A stretch of 64,000 nt of DNA from Lachnoclostridium sp. UBA1175 (GTDB lineage: Bacteria > Bacillota > Clostridia > Lachnospirales > Lachnospiraceae). Shown here piece after piece: positions 33,550 to 43,344 of this stretch (positions are counted from its first letter, which is position 1; every line of letters starts with the position of its first letter). The position numbers and the translations under genes are program-made. The notes under the pieces are model-generated. The model made no database searches and was not told the origin of the DNA. It saw only the letters and a program-made list of their open reading frames with translations. The stretch is from contig DBYX01000005.1 of assembly GCA_002311665.1 (NCBI GenBank), positions 224,857-288,856 of the forward strand, in the 5' to 3' direction.

Positions 33550-34725
33550 ATGCGGATCAGCGATGCGCTTGCGATGTGCATTCGCAAAGAATACCTGTGG
33601 ATCCTGATTGCATTTGCGATCTGGCTTGTAATTCAGTATCTGGTCGCGATCGTGTTCAATTTGCTTGACAATAAGAACAGGGATTGCTTCGGCTTCGCCG
33701 TACTTTATGCATACGCACGGTTCGGCATCACGTGCCTGCTGGCCTTCCTTCTCTGCTGCGCCAACCCGGTCCGCATCCTGATCAGGTATTGGTCCGACCT
33801 AACGAGCGTGACGCCGATCGGCTTTCGCATACTGATCTTCATCGCGGTGATCCTTCCGATCCCGCTCTCCGTCGTGTGTGTATTGTTCGGCAGAAAGATC
33901 GGGAATTACCTTTACCACAGAAAATACTACACCGGCAAGGGGGCGTACACGGTAGCTGAGGCGGACTGCAAGTCCCCCGCGGAGTTCCGCGACGAGCTGG
34001 TGAGCCGGGATCTGTTCTTCAACGAGGACACCGAAGGATTTGTCAGGAAAATGGGGGCGGGGATCCCGCGGTTTGACACGGAGTATTACCCTGCGGCGAC
34101 GATCATGTCGGTCACCGGTGCGGAATTCAAGGACAGTTCCGCGAAAAATGAGATCCTTTCTCCGGACTCGGGCGAAAAATATCCCGCGTATGTGTACAAC
34201 GCGATACTTCTTCTGCCGGAGGAGGGAGCGGCACTGCGCTATGTTCCGCTCGCCCGCTATGAGGATTACCGCTACGGGACGATGAGTCATATCCCGAACA
34301 GGGACGATTATTACATCGAGTGCAAGATCCTCTTCGTGGACGGCAATGTATATGCGATCATTGGCGTCGACCGGAGCATGGCGGTCAGGGACGCATTCAA
34401 CATGTTCCTGCAGCCGTACTATATGGTTCTTTCCGAGAAGAAGGAGCTCACCACATACTTCGAGGGACAGTATTACCCCGACGGGGCGATCTATAACGAC
34501 GCCGGAGGCTTCACCATGCTTCCGAACACGAGGGAGCAGTCGTTCGGCTATCCCGGAAAGCCGGTGAACTATCCGGTCAGGGTTGTGGAGAGGGTGGATC
34601 TCGCCGCGATCAACCGGGTCGCCGCGGAGCTGCAGGAGGGAATCCTCAGGGAGTCGGTCGAGGTTTACAGTGCGAAGAAATCCGAGGAACAACGGGCGGG
34701 GGAGAACAAGCCCGGGGAACAGTGA
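33550..34725 (+). CDS. Membrane protein with large C-terminal domain, unknown
   Basis: A 391-residue protein with three N-terminal transmembrane helices (about residues 16-38, 50-72 and 92-115) and a soluble C-terminal domain of about 270 residues. The C-terminal domain starts after a short basic loop (GRKIGNYLYHRKYYTGKG). It contains phrases such as YYPAATIMSVTGAEFKDSSAKNEILSP and VDRSMAVRDAFNMFLQPYY. I do not recognise the family. The ATG at 33550 is preferred over a GTG at 33544. Its stop overlaps a GTG, and the next gene's ribosome site begins inside its end. Confidence 0.65.
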   Translation: MRISDALAMCIRKEYLWILIAFAIWLVIQYLVAIVFNLLDNKNRDCFGFAVLYAYARFGITCLLAFLLCCANPVRILIRYWSDLTSVTPIGFRILIFIAVILPIPLSVVCVLFGRKIGNYLYHRKYYTGKGAYTVAEADCKSPAEFRDELVSRDLFFNEDTEGFVRKMGAGIPRFDTEYYPAATIMSVTGAEFKDSSAKNEILSPDSGEKYPAYVYNAILLLPEEGAALRYVPLARYEDYRYGTMSHIPNRDDYYIECKILFVDGNVYAIIGVDRSMAVRDAFNMFLQPYYMVLSEKKELTTYFEGQYYPDGAIYNDAGGFTMLPNTREQSFGYPGKPVNYPVRVVERVDLAAINRVAAELQEGILRESVEVYSAKKSEEQRAGENKPGEQ

Positions 34726-34736
34726 GGAGGATGACG

Positions 34737-35828
34737 ATGGAACGATTGTATCTGGAAGTTCCGGGCATCGCCAGGAAAGACGACGCCATCGATTACATCA
34801 AAGAATTTTACGAATACGGGTCTCATATCAACGGCAGCGGCGGACTGGACAGCCATCTGGACCGGTACGAGGAATGGCTGCAGAAGACGGAGATGCGCAA
34901 CACGATGCAGCCGACCGAGGAGCGAGTGCCGGCGAGGACATACTTCCTTGTGCGGGAGGATGACGGGAGGATCATCGGCATGATCAACATCCGCCTCACG
35001 CTCAACCAAAGACTGAGCAAGTACGGCGGACACATCGGGTACAGCATCCGGCCGACGGAGCGCGGCAAAGGCTACAACAATGTCAACCTGTACCTCGGGC
35101 TCAAGGTGTGCAACCGCTACGGCATCAAGACCGTGTTCATGGACGCCGATCTGGACAACCCCGCGTCGTGGAAGACGATGGAAGCGTTCGGCGGGGTTCG
35201 CATCCGGGAGTATTTTGACGACGAGGATGCGCACTGCACCGTGGTGGATTACAACATCGACACGGAGAAAGCGTTGGCGGAGCACGCGGAGTACGAGAGC
35301 AGGGTCGCCGATTTCCGGCTGGAGACGGATCGGCTTGTGCTGCGGCCGATGACGACGGACGATTTCGATGCGCTGTACGCCGTGTACGCGGATCGCGATA
35401 ATATGAAGCACTATCCCTACACCTTCGACGAGGCGCGCGTGCGCGAATGGATCGAGCGCAACCGCGACCGCTATCAGAAGTATGGTTTCGGCCTGTGGGC
35501 GGTCTGCCGGAAGGATATCGGAGAGGTGATCGGCGACTGCGGTCTGACGCTGCAGAACATCGACGGGGAACTGCTTCCGGAGATCGGTTATCACATCCGC
35601 GCGGACGAGCAGCGCAAGGGATACGCGAAAGAGGCAGCGGCGGCCGTGCGGGACTGGGCGTTCCGCGAGACTTCCTACCCGGCGCTGTACTCGTACTGCA
35701 AATACACGAACGTCGCGTCCTACAAGACCGCGGAGGCCATCGGCATGCGTTTCGACCGCGAGTATCCGGACGAGGTGAACGGGACGACGCACGTGTCGGT
35801 CATCCGAAGGGAAGAAGCCTGTAAATAA
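34737..35828 (+). CDS. Double-GNAT acetyltransferase
   Basis: A 363-residue protein made of two acetyltransferase domains. Residues 1-175 (FLVREDDGRIIGMINIRLTLN...YSIRPTERGKGYNNVNLYLGLKVC) form one GNAT fold with an acetyl-CoA loop. Residues 190-360 (LETDRLVLRPMTTDDFDALYAVYADRDNM...GYHIRADEQRKGYAKEAAAAVRDWAF) form a RimJ/RimL-type GNAT domain. GAGGAGG at 34724-34730 selects the ATG at 34737. The paired domains may acetylate two sites, or one may be regulatory. Substrates unknown. Confidence 0.82.
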   Translation: MERLYLEVPGIARKDDAIDYIKEFYEYGSHINGSGGLDSHLDRYEEWLQKTEMRNTMQPTEERVPARTYFLVREDDGRIIGMINIRLTLNQRLSKYGGHIGYSIRPTERGKGYNNVNLYLGLKVCNRYGIKTVFMDADLDNPASWKTMEAFGGVRIREYFDDEDAHCTVVDYNIDTEKALAEHAEYESRVADFRLETDRLVLRPMTTDDFDALYAVYADRDNMKHYPYTFDEARVREWIERNRDRYQKYGFGLWAVCRKDIGEVIGDCGLTLQNIDGELLPEIGYHIRADEQRKGYAKEAAAAVRDWAFRETSYPALYSYCKYTNVASYKTAEAIGMRFDREYPDEVNGTTHVSVIRREEACK

Positions 35829-35865
35829 GCAATACTACAAATGTAGAATATAGAGGAACAGAACA

Positions 35866-36819
35866 TTGAGAACAGCAATCATCTCCGACATCCACGGGAA
35901 CTACTCTGCGCTTGCGACGGTTCTCGCGGATGCGAAGGAACAGGGCGTTCGGGAATACATTTTCGCGGGTGATTTCTGCCTGAGCGGACCGTGCCCGAAC
36001 GAGTGCCTTGCGGCAATCCGGGCAATCCCGGGCGCGTATACGATCCGGGGCAACGAGGAGAGCTATCTGGAGAATCTGATCGGGACCGATCAGACGCAGT
36101 GGACGGACGGTCAGATGCAGATCTCGTACTACAGTTACCGGAGCATCCCGCAGGAGAATCTCGATTACCTGATGGGGCTGCCGTACACAGTCGACATCGA
36201 ACGGAACGGGGTTCCGATCCACATCGCGCACGACAAGTCGGCATTTTTCGGAGAGACCGCGGGTGCCCACTGGAAATCGTCTTTCCTCGTCGATCGATAC
36301 GCCGGGCGCACGGTCACACAGGAGCAGCTTCGCGAGGATATGCGCCGCGTTGACGACGCCGACGAAGCATTGCAGGAGAGGCTTCGGAATATGTCCTCCG
36401 GCGTGTATATCTTCGGCCACTCGCACATCCAGTGGCACTATCGCTCGAAGGACGGGCGCATCGTGCTGGTCAACCCGGGCTCCTGCGGACTTCCGCTCGA
36501 ATGCATGCCCGGAACGGTCCCGTACACCGTGCTGGACATCGCGGAAGACGGTTCGGTTACGGTGGACGAGCGACGCCTGCCGTGGGATGTCAGGGGTTAC
36601 GCGCAGTCGCTCAGGGAAAGTTCGATGTATCGTGAGGCGAGAGTCTGGACCGAAGTGATCTGCCGCGAACTGATCACCGGCCGCGAGCAGTTGTACTACT
36701 TCCTGCGGTTTGCCGAGGAGTACGCGCAGAGCATCGGGGACGAGCGGAGACCGTATGTCGTCGAAACCTGGGAGAAGGCGTACGAACAGTGGAACGCGAG
36801 GCAGCCGGAGTTGCTGTGA
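35866..36819 (+). CDS. Metallophosphoesterase (calcineurin-like, YfcE/MJ0936-type)
   Basis: A 317-residue phosphodiesterase-like protein. The dinuclear metal motifs are in order: ISDIHGN (residues 6-12), FAGDFCL, RGNEES, an AHDKS His and the C-terminal FGHSHIQWH (GHxH). The start is TTG at 35866 with AGAGGA about nine bases upstream; no ATG fits. The C-terminal 85 residues extend beyond the usual domain and are helical. Substrate unknown; related proteins cleave cyclic dinucleotides or phosphodiesters. Confidence 0.83.
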   Translation: MRTAIISDIHGNYSALATVLADAKEQGVREYIFAGDFCLSGPCPNECLAAIRAIPGAYTIRGNEESYLENLIGTDQTQWTDGQMQISYYSYRSIPQENLDYLMGLPYTVDIERNGVPIHIAHDKSAFFGETAGAHWKSSFLVDRYAGRTVTQEQLREDMRRVDDADEALQERLRNMSSGVYIFGHSHIQWHYRSKDGRIVLVNPGSCGLPLECMPGTVPYTVLDIAEDGSVTVDERRLPWDVRGYAQSLRESSMYREARVWTEVICRELITGREQLYYFLRFAEEYAQSIGDERRPYVVETWEKAYEQWNARQPELL

Positions 36820-36934
36820 CATGCGTAATTGGTGGGTTTTTCTTTATTACGTGCTCAGTATAGTACGATACGGTGACGAATACTTCTCGTTTTTTGACGA
36901 GTGTTAATATCATTTTTTGCGAATTTGAGGTAAA

Positions 36935-37666
36935 ATGTCGATGGACGAGTTATCGATGCCTCTCCGCGCGCTCCGGATTGACTGGGAGAGGATCGGGGAG
37001 GACAGTTACCTTCGCGGGATCCCTGCGATCGCGGGCCTGAGGGAGCTGGAGTTTCGGAACAATATTACATTTTTCGTGGGAGAGAACGGCAGCGGCAAAT
37101 CAACGCTGCTGGAGGCGATCGCGGTCCGCTACGGGTTCAACCCGGAGGGTGGAACGAGAAATTACCGGTTTTCCACGTACGATTCGCACTCGGAGCTGTG
37201 CGGGGCGATAACCCTGGCGAAGGGCGCCGGCAAGCCCGGGTGGGGGTATTTTCTGCGGGCGGAGAGCTTTTACAATGTCGCGACCGCGGAGGAGGAATAT
37301 TCGAGGTACGGCGGGGAACCGGGGAAATACCACGCGAGGTCGCACGGCGAGAGTTTCCTTCGCCTGGCGCAGACGCAGTTCCGCGGGCGCGGGCTGTATC
37401 TTCTGGACGAGCCCGAGGCGGCGCTCTCACCGCAGAGGCAGCTGACGCTCCTGCTGGAGATTAAGCGGTGCGCGGAGGAGGGCGGACAGTTCCTGATCGT
37501 GACGCACTCGCCGATCCTGCTCGGGATCCCCGGAGCGACCATCCTGAGTTTCGACGACGGACCGATCCACGAGATTGCGTACGAGGAAACCGGGAGTTAT
37601 CAGGTGACAAAACTGTTCCTGGAAAACAGGGACCAGATGCTTAAGAGATTGCTGGAGGAAAGGTAG
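36935..37666 (+). CDS. Stand-alone AAA/ABC-type ATPase
   Basis: A 243-residue ABC-class ATPase. Walker A is GENGSGKST (residues 49-57), the signature-like SHGESFLRL lies near 145, Walker B is LYLLDEPEAALS, and a switch His follows in IVTHSPIL. There is no transmembrane part or permease partner next to it. This type (AAA family ATPase, YkgA/RecF-like) is soluble and of unsettled role. It precedes GH43 by six bases, so the two are on one transcript. Confidence 0.85.
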   Translation: MSMDELSMPLRALRIDWERIGEDSYLRGIPAIAGLRELEFRNNITFFVGENGSGKSTLLEAIAVRYGFNPEGGTRNYRFSTYDSHSELCGAITLAKGAGKPGWGYFLRAESFYNVATAEEEYSRYGGEPGKYHARSHGESFLRLAQTQFRGRGLYLLDEPEAALSPQRQLTLLLEIKRCAEEGGQFLIVTHSPILLGIPGATILSFDDGPIHEIAYEETGSYQVTKLFLENRDQMLKRLLEER

Positions 37667-37672
37667 AAAACC

Positions 37673-39109
37673 ATGAAAGAATTCATCAAAGGCGCCAATC
37701 CGTATATGCCCCTGTGGGAGCACGTTCCGGACGGTGAGCCGCGTGTGTTTGAGCACAACGGCGAGAAGAGAGTGTATGTCTACGGTTCGCACGACATCGA
37801 GAGGGAGCAGTACTGCGGCCGCAACTATGTGGTATGGTCGGCACCCGTCACGGATCTGACGGACTGGACGTACCACGGCGTCTCCTACACGGCGCTCTAC
37901 GAGGACTCAATCCTCTACGCGCCCGATGTGGTCAAGAAGGGTGACACTTACTACCTTTATGCGGCGGAGCGCAAGGGAAGTCTTGTCGTTGTCGCCTCCT
38001 CGAAGACACCCTGGGGGCCTTTCGAGAATCCGGTCCCGACGAAGCTTGGGTTCGACCCGGGTGTGCTGGTCGACGATGACGGCAAGGTGTACGCATATTG
38101 GGGCGGCTGCGCCGCGCCGTGCTACATCGCGGAGCTGGAGGACGATATGGCGACGATCAGGGAGGACACGCTCGTGTCCAACCCGCTCGGCCATTCGACG
38201 TGTCCGTGGGACCCGCGCGACGACGGACACATCTCGCTGATCGACGCATTTTTCGAGGCATCGAGCCCGAGAAAAGTGCTCGGAAAATACGTCTTCATCT
38301 ACTCGAAGCGGTACGAGATCCCGCTCCCGCAGTACGGCATCCACGAGCCCTGCAACGGCTTTCTGTCGTACCGCATCAGCGACACGCCCTTCGGCCCGTT
38401 CCACGACGGCGGCGATATCAGCCTGAACGGCGGCGAGATCCTGAAGGACAGCGAAGGGCACGGCACGATGACCTACCGTTGGGGCAACAACCACGGATCC
38501 ATCATGGAGGTGAACGGGCACTGGTATGTGTTCTACCACCGCCAGACGGGTGTGAACGAGTTCTCCCGCCAGGCGATGCTCGAGCCTGTCGATGTGGCAC
38601 TCGGCGGGGACGGCCGTCTGTACATCGGTGACATTACCTATCTCGATGGGGAGCCGGTGGCCTCGCAGCCCGTGGAAATGACTTCCCAGGGCGCGCATGT
38701 GAACGGCCTTGACGCACGCAAATGGATCTCCGCGGGATACGCCTGCCATATATTCGGCGGACGCACGAACGCGTACATCCGCCCGGGATATGAGCAGCGC
38801 GATGATATCTCGACGCCGGTCGTCGACATATCGTCCGGCACGACGGTGGGCTTCCGGTATCTGCAGTTCGGAGCTAACCCGCCGAAGAGCGTGACCGTCG
38901 TCCTCGGGGAGGCGAGGAAGGTCAGGGTCAACGTCCGCACGGATTCCTACCGGGGACGCGTGGCGGCAACACTGGATTTTCCGGGCAATGCGAAAGAGTT
39001 GACCGCACCGCTCACGGCAGGTGTGATCGGCAGACACGCAGTGTATTTTGAATTCCTGTCGGAGGATGCGGAAGGCGTGTGCTCGTTCGACCGCTTTACT
39101 TTCGACTGA
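37673..39109 (+). CDS. Glycoside hydrolase family 43 (arabinofuranosidase/xylosidase-like)
   Basis: A 478-residue GH43 enzyme removing arabinose or xylose from plant hemicellulose oligomers. The five-bladed propeller (residues 1-310) has the family's Asp/Glu blocks: VYVYGSHDIEREQY, the LYAPDVVKKGDTYYLY Asp, the HEPCNGFLSYR Glu and the MTYRWGNNHGSIMEVNGHWYVFYHRQT block. A C-terminal beta-sandwich (about 325-478) resembles a CBM6-type module. There is no signal peptide, so it is cytosolic like the GH9 enzyme. Exact specificity cannot be assigned by eye. Confidence 0.87.
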   Translation: MKEFIKGANPYMPLWEHVPDGEPRVFEHNGEKRVYVYGSHDIEREQYCGRNYVVWSAPVTDLTDWTYHGVSYTALYEDSILYAPDVVKKGDTYYLYAAERKGSLVVVASSKTPWGPFENPVPTKLGFDPGVLVDDDGKVYAYWGGCAAPCYIAELEDDMATIREDTLVSNPLGHSTCPWDPRDDGHISLIDAFFEASSPRKVLGKYVFIYSKRYEIPLPQYGIHEPCNGFLSYRISDTPFGPFHDGGDISLNGGEILKDSEGHGTMTYRWGNNHGSIMEVNGHWYVFYHRQTGVNEFSRQAMLEPVDVALGGDGRLYIGDITYLDGEPVASQPVEMTSQGAHVNGLDARKWISAGYACHIFGGRTNAYIRPGYEQRDDISTPVVDISSGTTVGFRYLQFGANPPKSVTVVLGEARKVRVNVRTDSYRGRVAATLDFPGNAKELTAPLTAGVIGRHAVYFEFLSEDAEGVCSFDRFTFD

Positions 39110-39133
39110 TCGAAAGCAACGGGGGAGATTTGA

Positions 39134-40126
39134 ATGAGTGACAGAAAAAAGCTTCTTGCAGTGATATGGAGCGTTCTCGGGATCGCCGTCGTCGCAATGA
39201 TCGTTTTGGCAGTCATTGTTTTCACAAAAGATTCCGTCCGATCGAAGAATACGAACGAATCCGGGGAGTCGGATCAATTTGAGGATGCCCCGACGGAGGC
39301 CGTTGCTACCCCTACAACGGACAACTATGTCACGGTGTACCGGGCGACGGAACGTTATTACCAGAGTCAGTATGAAGCAAGGCATATTCTTGAGACCTAT
39401 GAATACGATAATAATGCAAGAAAGATCAAGGCTAACCAGAAGTTCAGTTCCACAAACGATTATCAGGAATATGTCTACGATGAGGAAGGCAACTTGATCG
39501 AGGAGATCACCTGCAGTGATAACCATATCGTCTACAGGGAACTTTATCAATTCGATCCGAAGGGTCGGGAGATAATGAAAAGTATCATATCGACTCCGGT
39601 TTCGCAAGCGCCCTCCGGGTGGAGTTATGAAACCGTTTATGATGATGAAAAAAGAACCTCAACGCAATACTTTCAATATGACTCCGAGGAGGAAGACCCT
39701 ATACGGGAGCTGCAGTGCATAAGAACGTATGATGAGAACGGCAATATTTTGATCGAGGATTATGCATCTTTCGTATATCAGTATGAGTACGACGAGCACG
39801 GCAATCTAGTGCGTGAATATGTGAATTACGAGCCGGGCGATCCGATGGGGTTTCATATGTTCCGCGAGTACTTCTATGAGGAGACCGCACCGGGACATTG
39901 GAGGCAGACGGGCATCGTTTTTTATGATAGCGGTCTTCGCGCCTCGCATGTTGATTACGAGTATGATGCCTCAGGCAATCTGATCTGTATGACCACGTAT
40001 TCCGGTGACGGCGAGAAAGCGACGGAAAAGGATATTTATGTATTCAAGAGTTTCCGGATTCGCGAATCCTGCATGACGGAGGAGGATCGGGAGAAGAAGG
40101 CTGCCGCGGAGGCAGCGAAAGACTGA
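39134..40126 (+). CDS. Membrane-anchored YD-repeat-like protein
   Basis: A 330-residue protein with one N-terminal transmembrane helix (about residues 7-30) and an outer region. After a short disordered linker (residues 36-62) it carries repeated strand-turn phrases resembling RHS/YD repeats: YVYDEEGNLIEEI, QFDPKGREIMKS, TYDENGNILIED, YEYDEHGNLVREY and YEYDASGNLICM. It ends in a charged helix. No toxin tip or core-domain motif is present, so it is a short YD-type surface protein, related in style to the C-terminus of the lipoprotein at 1899. Confidence 0.68.
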   Translation: MSDRKKLLAVIWSVLGIAVVAMIVLAVIVFTKDSVRSKNTNESGESDQFEDAPTEAVATPTTDNYVTVYRATERYYQSQYEARHILETYEYDNNARKIKANQKFSSTNDYQEYVYDEEGNLIEEITCSDNHIVYRELYQFDPKGREIMKSIISTPVSQAPSGWSYETVYDDEKRTSTQYFQYDSEEEDPIRELQCIRTYDENGNILIEDYASFVYQYEYDEHGNLVREYVNYEPGDPMGFHMFREYFYEETAPGHWRQTGIVFYDSGLRASHVDYEYDASGNLICMTTYSGDGEKATEKDIYVFKSFRIRESCMTEEDREKKAAAEAAKD

Positions 40127-40153
40127 CAAGAGCAAACACAGTGAGGACAAGCT

Positions 40154-40696
40154 ATGATCATCATAATCACGGGCGCGTCGCACGTCGGCAAGACGGTGCT
40201 TGCGCAGAGACTGCTGGAGACAATGCATTATCCGTATCTGTCGATCGACCATCTGAAGATGGGGCTGATCCGCAGCGGGCACACGGCGCTCACGCCGGAT
40301 GATGATGACGAACTGACGGGCTACCTTTGGCCGATCGTGAGTGAGATGATCAAGACGGCGGTCGAGAACCGGCAGAACCTCATTGTAGAAGGATGCTACG
40401 TGCCATTCGACTGGCGAAAGGACTTCGAGGAGGAGTATCTCGCGGACATTCGTTTCGTCTGCCTTGCGATGACGGACGCATACATCGACAGCAACTTCGG
40501 GGCGATCCGGGAACACTGCTCGGATGTCGAGAGCCGGTTTTACGAGTTTGACCTTGATGCGGCGTCCGTGAAGGAGGATAACCGGAAGTTTGCCGAAGGC
40601 TTCCGCGCGGCCGGCGAGGAGGTCGCTCTGATCGACGACGATTATGAGCAGGCGACACGCGAGGTTGCGGCGCGTTTGAGCGGAATTATCGAATAA
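40154..40696 (+). CDS. P-loop kinase-like protein
   Basis: A 180-residue nucleotide-binding protein. Walker A is GASHVGKT (residues 7-14) in the first strand-helix unit, followed by SIDHLKMGLIRSG and LIVEGCYVPFDW, which resemble adenylate kinase-like or 2-phosphoglycerate-kinase-like small kinases. No zeta-toxin partner is seen. Substrate unknown. It precedes a GtrA gene. Confidence 0.72.
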   Translation: MIIIITGASHVGKTVLAQRLLETMHYPYLSIDHLKMGLIRSGHTALTPDDDDELTGYLWPIVSEMIKTAVENRQNLIVEGCYVPFDWRKDFEEEYLADIRFVCLAMTDAYIDSNFGAIREHCSDVESRFYEFDLDAASVKEDNRKFAEGFRAAGEEVALIDDDYEQATREVAARLSGIIE

Positions 40697-40748
40697 AACA
40701 ACGAACGGGCAACATAATGCAAAGACTTATCCGGGGGGAAATGGTACT

Positions 40749-41192
40749 ATGGAACAGGTGAGAAAATCAAGGGAGGCGCTGCGCATCGTGAAGTTTGTGC
40801 TGTTCTCGGCGAGCGCCGGGCTGATCCAGGCTTCGACGATTGCGCTGCTGGAGAATTTTACGGGGCTTCCGAGCTGGGCCTGCTACCTGTGCGGCCTTGT
40901 GCTGTCGGTGCTGTGGAATTTTACGCTGAACCGGAAGTTCACGTTCCAGTCCGCCAACAACGTTCCGATCGCGATGGCGAAGGTTGCCGCGTACTACGCG
41001 GTGTTCACGCCGCTCTCCACGTGGGGCGTGAAGCTGCTGACGGAGCAGTGCGGATGGCATCCGGCGTTGGCGGACGGTCTCGCGATGCTCACCAATCTGG
41101 TCACCGAGTTTTTGTATCAGCGGTTTGTCGTGTTCGGCAGGAGCATCGACACCGCGGTCCCGAAAGAAAAGCGAGAGATGAGTGAGGAATAA
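40749..41192 (+). CDS. GtrA-like family membrane protein
   Basis: A 147-residue protein with four transmembrane helices, typical of the GtrA family thought to flip lipid-linked sugars for surface polysaccharide or teichoic acid glycosylation. Characteristic features are FVLFSASAGLIQASTIALL at the start, LVLSVLWNFTLNRKFTF (the NFxxNRxxTF signature) in the middle and FLYQRFVVFGR at the end. No glycosyltransferase neighbour is present. Confidence 0.85.
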   Translation: MEQVRKSREALRIVKFVLFSASAGLIQASTIALLENFTGLPSWACYLCGLVLSVLWNFTLNRKFTFQSANNVPIAMAKVAAYYAVFTPLSTWGVKLLTEQCGWHPALADGLAMLTNLVTEFLYQRFVVFGRSIDTAVPKEKREMSEE

Positions 41193-41225
41193 TACTCCTC
41201 TCCGATATGTTGCGGAGGAAAAAGT

Positions 41226-42107
41226 ATGAACGAGATCCGACAGAAGATATTGACCGGGGAGCGCGCCCTGTTCGGCAGCCGTGACCTGCGCATAAAGGCC
41301 TGCGTGTTTGACGGCGGTGAGTCACCGCTCAAGGAGAGCTCGAACATCGAGCTTGTCGACACGCTGTTTCGCTGGAAATACCCGCTGTGGTACTGCAACG
41401 GCGTGAAGGCTGTGGACTGCACCTGGTTTGAGATGGCACGCGCCGGCGTGTGGTACACCTCGGATATCGAGGTGACCAACGCGGTGATCCAGGCGCCGAA
41501 GAACTTTCGCAGAAGCAGCGGGATCGTTCTTCGGGATGTCGCTTTCACCGACGCGAAGGAGACGATGTGGAGCTGCAGCGATGTGAAGCTGACGAATGTC
41601 TCCGTCGCGAAAGGGGATTATTTTGCGATGAACTGCTCCGATATGGAGATCGACGGGCTGAGGCTCGACGGAAACTATTCCTTCGACGGCGCGAAGCGGG
41701 TGGTGATCCGCAATTCGCGGCTTCTGACGAAGGACGCGTTCTGGAACAGCGAGGACATCACGGTGTATGACTCGTTCATCTCGGGCGAGTATCTCGGGTG
41801 GAACTCGAAGAACCTGACGCTTGTGAACTGCACGATCGAGAGCCTTCAGGGAATGTGCTACATCGACAATCTTGTTATGAAGAACTGCAGGCTCATCAAC
41901 ACGACGCTTGCGTTCGAGTACGCGAATGTGGATGCGGAGATCAACTCGAAGGTGGAGAGCGTGTTCAACCCGGGCTCCGGCACGATCAGGGCGGAGAGCA
42001 TCGGCGAGCTCATCATCGAGAAGGACAAGATCGATCCCTCGAAAACGAGGATCGTGTGCGAGGACATCGAGAAGCAGTCCGACCGGCCGGAGTGGCTGCG
42101 GGACTGA
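41226..42107 (+). CDS. DUF3737-like right-handed beta-helix protein
   Basis: A 293-residue cytosolic protein built of short repeating strands (SSNIELVDTLFRWKYPLWYCNGVKAVDC..., SDIEVTNAVIQ, SDVKLTNVSVAK, SDMEIDGLRLDG, SEDITVYDSFI, SKNLTLVNCTI). This fits a right-handed parallel beta-helix and matches the DUF3737 family. The function of that family is unknown. A CTCCG/CGGAG hairpin (about 41202-41216) may partly mask the ribosome site. Confidence 0.75.
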   Translation: MNEIRQKILTGERALFGSRDLRIKACVFDGGESPLKESSNIELVDTLFRWKYPLWYCNGVKAVDCTWFEMARAGVWYTSDIEVTNAVIQAPKNFRRSSGIVLRDVAFTDAKETMWSCSDVKLTNVSVAKGDYFAMNCSDMEIDGLRLDGNYSFDGAKRVVIRNSRLLTKDAFWNSEDITVYDSFISGEYLGWNSKNLTLVNCTIESLQGMCYIDNLVMKNCRLINTTLAFEYANVDAEINSKVESVFNPGSGTIRAESIGELIIEKDKIDPSKTRIVCEDIEKQSDRPEWLRD

Positions 42108-42150
42108 CGGGGCGGTATGTCGCGGGACTGTTGTGTTGCGGGACTGACGA
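42097..42150 (+). repeat. Three short repeats of GCGGGACTG at a gene boundary
   Basis: TGCGGGACTGACG at the end of the DUF3737 gene recurs imperfectly at about 42121 and again at 42137-42149. It looks like a short duplication that created the 52-base spacer before patB. Confidence 0.5.
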
Positions 42151-42159
42151 GGTAACGGA

Positions 42160-43344
42160 ATGAAGTACGATTTTGACACGATCATCAACCGGCGGGGCAC
42201 GGACTCCTACAAATGGGATGTCGCGGAAGGTGAGCTTCCGATGTGGGTCGCGGATATGGATTTTGCGACGGCGCCGGAGATCCGCGAGGCGCTTGCGAAG
42301 CGGCTTGCGCACGGCGTGTTCGGCTACGCGGACGTGACCGACCGGTGGCGTGACGCCTACGCGGGCTGGTGGCAGCGGCGCCACGGGCTCACGATGGACC
42401 GCGATGCGCTCGTATTTTGCACGGGAGTGATCCCGGCGATCTCCTCGGCGGTTCGGAAAATGACGACCCCGAACGAGAACGTGATCCTGCAGACACCGGT
42501 GTACAACATTTTCTTCAACTGCATCCGAAACAACGGGCGGTGTCCGCTGGAGAGCCCTCTGCTGTACGACGGCACATCCTACACGATGGACCTGGAGCGG
42601 CTGGAGAGGGATATGGCGGATCCGCAGACGACGATGATGCTTCTGTGCAACCCGCACAATCCTGTCGGAAAGATCTGGGACCGCGGGACGCTCGCGGAGG
42701 TCGGGCGCCTGGCGAAGAAATACCACGTGACGGTCATCGCGGACGAGATCCACTGCGATATCACGGCGCCGGGGCGGGAGTATGTCCCGTTCGCGTCGGT
42801 GTCGGACGACTGCCGCGAGGTGAGTATCACCTGCATCGCGCCGACGAAGACGTTCAACCTGGCGGGGCTTCAGACCGCAGCGGTTTACGCGCCGGATCCG
42901 GTGCTGCGCCACAAGATCCGGAGAGCCCTCAACACGGACGAGGTCGCCGAGCCGAACTCGTTCGCGACAACGGCGGCGATCGCGGCGTTCGAGCAGGGTG
43001 AGGCGTGGCTCGACGAGCTGAGAGAATATTTGTTCTACAATCGTAGTATCATAATAAATAAGCTTCTTCGCGAATTGCCCGAGGTGCGTGTCACGGAGGG
43101 CGAGGCGACGTACCTGTTGTGGATCGACGTGAGCGCGATCCCCGGAAACAGCCGCGAGATTGCGGAGAAACTCCGCAGGGATACGGGGCTTTACGTGAGT
43201 GACGGCGTGCAGTACGGCACGGGCGGAGAGCATCATTTGCGGATGAATATCGCCTGCCCGCGAAGCCTGTGCGAGGACGGTGCGGAGCGACTTGTCCGCG
43301 GTCTGTCCGAACAAATCCGGGGAGGTGATCCGATATGTGGCTAG
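42160..43344 (+). CDS. MalY/PatB family PLP-dependent C-S lyase/aminotransferase
   Basis: A 394-residue fold-type I PLP enzyme of the MalY/PatB group, usually cystathionine beta-lyase (cystathionine to homocysteine, pyruvate and ammonia). Family start FDTIINRRGTDSYKWD, MWVADMDFATAP, NPHNPVGKIWD and the PLP-binding Lys230 in APTKTFNLAGLQ are all present. The length is standard. The gene end overlaps the next start by 10 bases. No methionine biosynthesis genes adjoin, so a regulatory MalY-like role cannot be excluded. Confidence 0.9.
   Translation: MKYDFDTIINRRGTDSYKWDVAEGELPMWVADMDFATAPEIREALAKRLAHGVFGYADVTDRWRDAYAGWWQRRHGLTMDRDALVFCTGVIPAISSAVRKMTTPNENVILQTPVYNIFFNCIRNNGRCPLESPLLYDGTSYTMDLERLERDMADPQTTMMLLCNPHNPVGKIWDRGTLAEVGRLAKKYHVTVIADEIHCDITAPGREYVPFASVSDDCREVSITCIAPTKTFNLAGLQTAAVYAPDPVLRHKIRRALNTDEVAEPNSFATTAAIAAFEQGEAWLDELREYLFYNRSIIINKLLRELPEVRVTEGEATYLLWIDVSAIPGNSREIAEKLRRDTGLYVSDGVQYGTGGEHHLRMNIACPRSLCEDGAERLVRGLSEQIRGGDPICG

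Noticed and set aside
31089..33587. 832-residue minus-strand open frame
   Set aside because: Antisense of the PGM-methyltransferase fusion; Arg/His-rich shadow.
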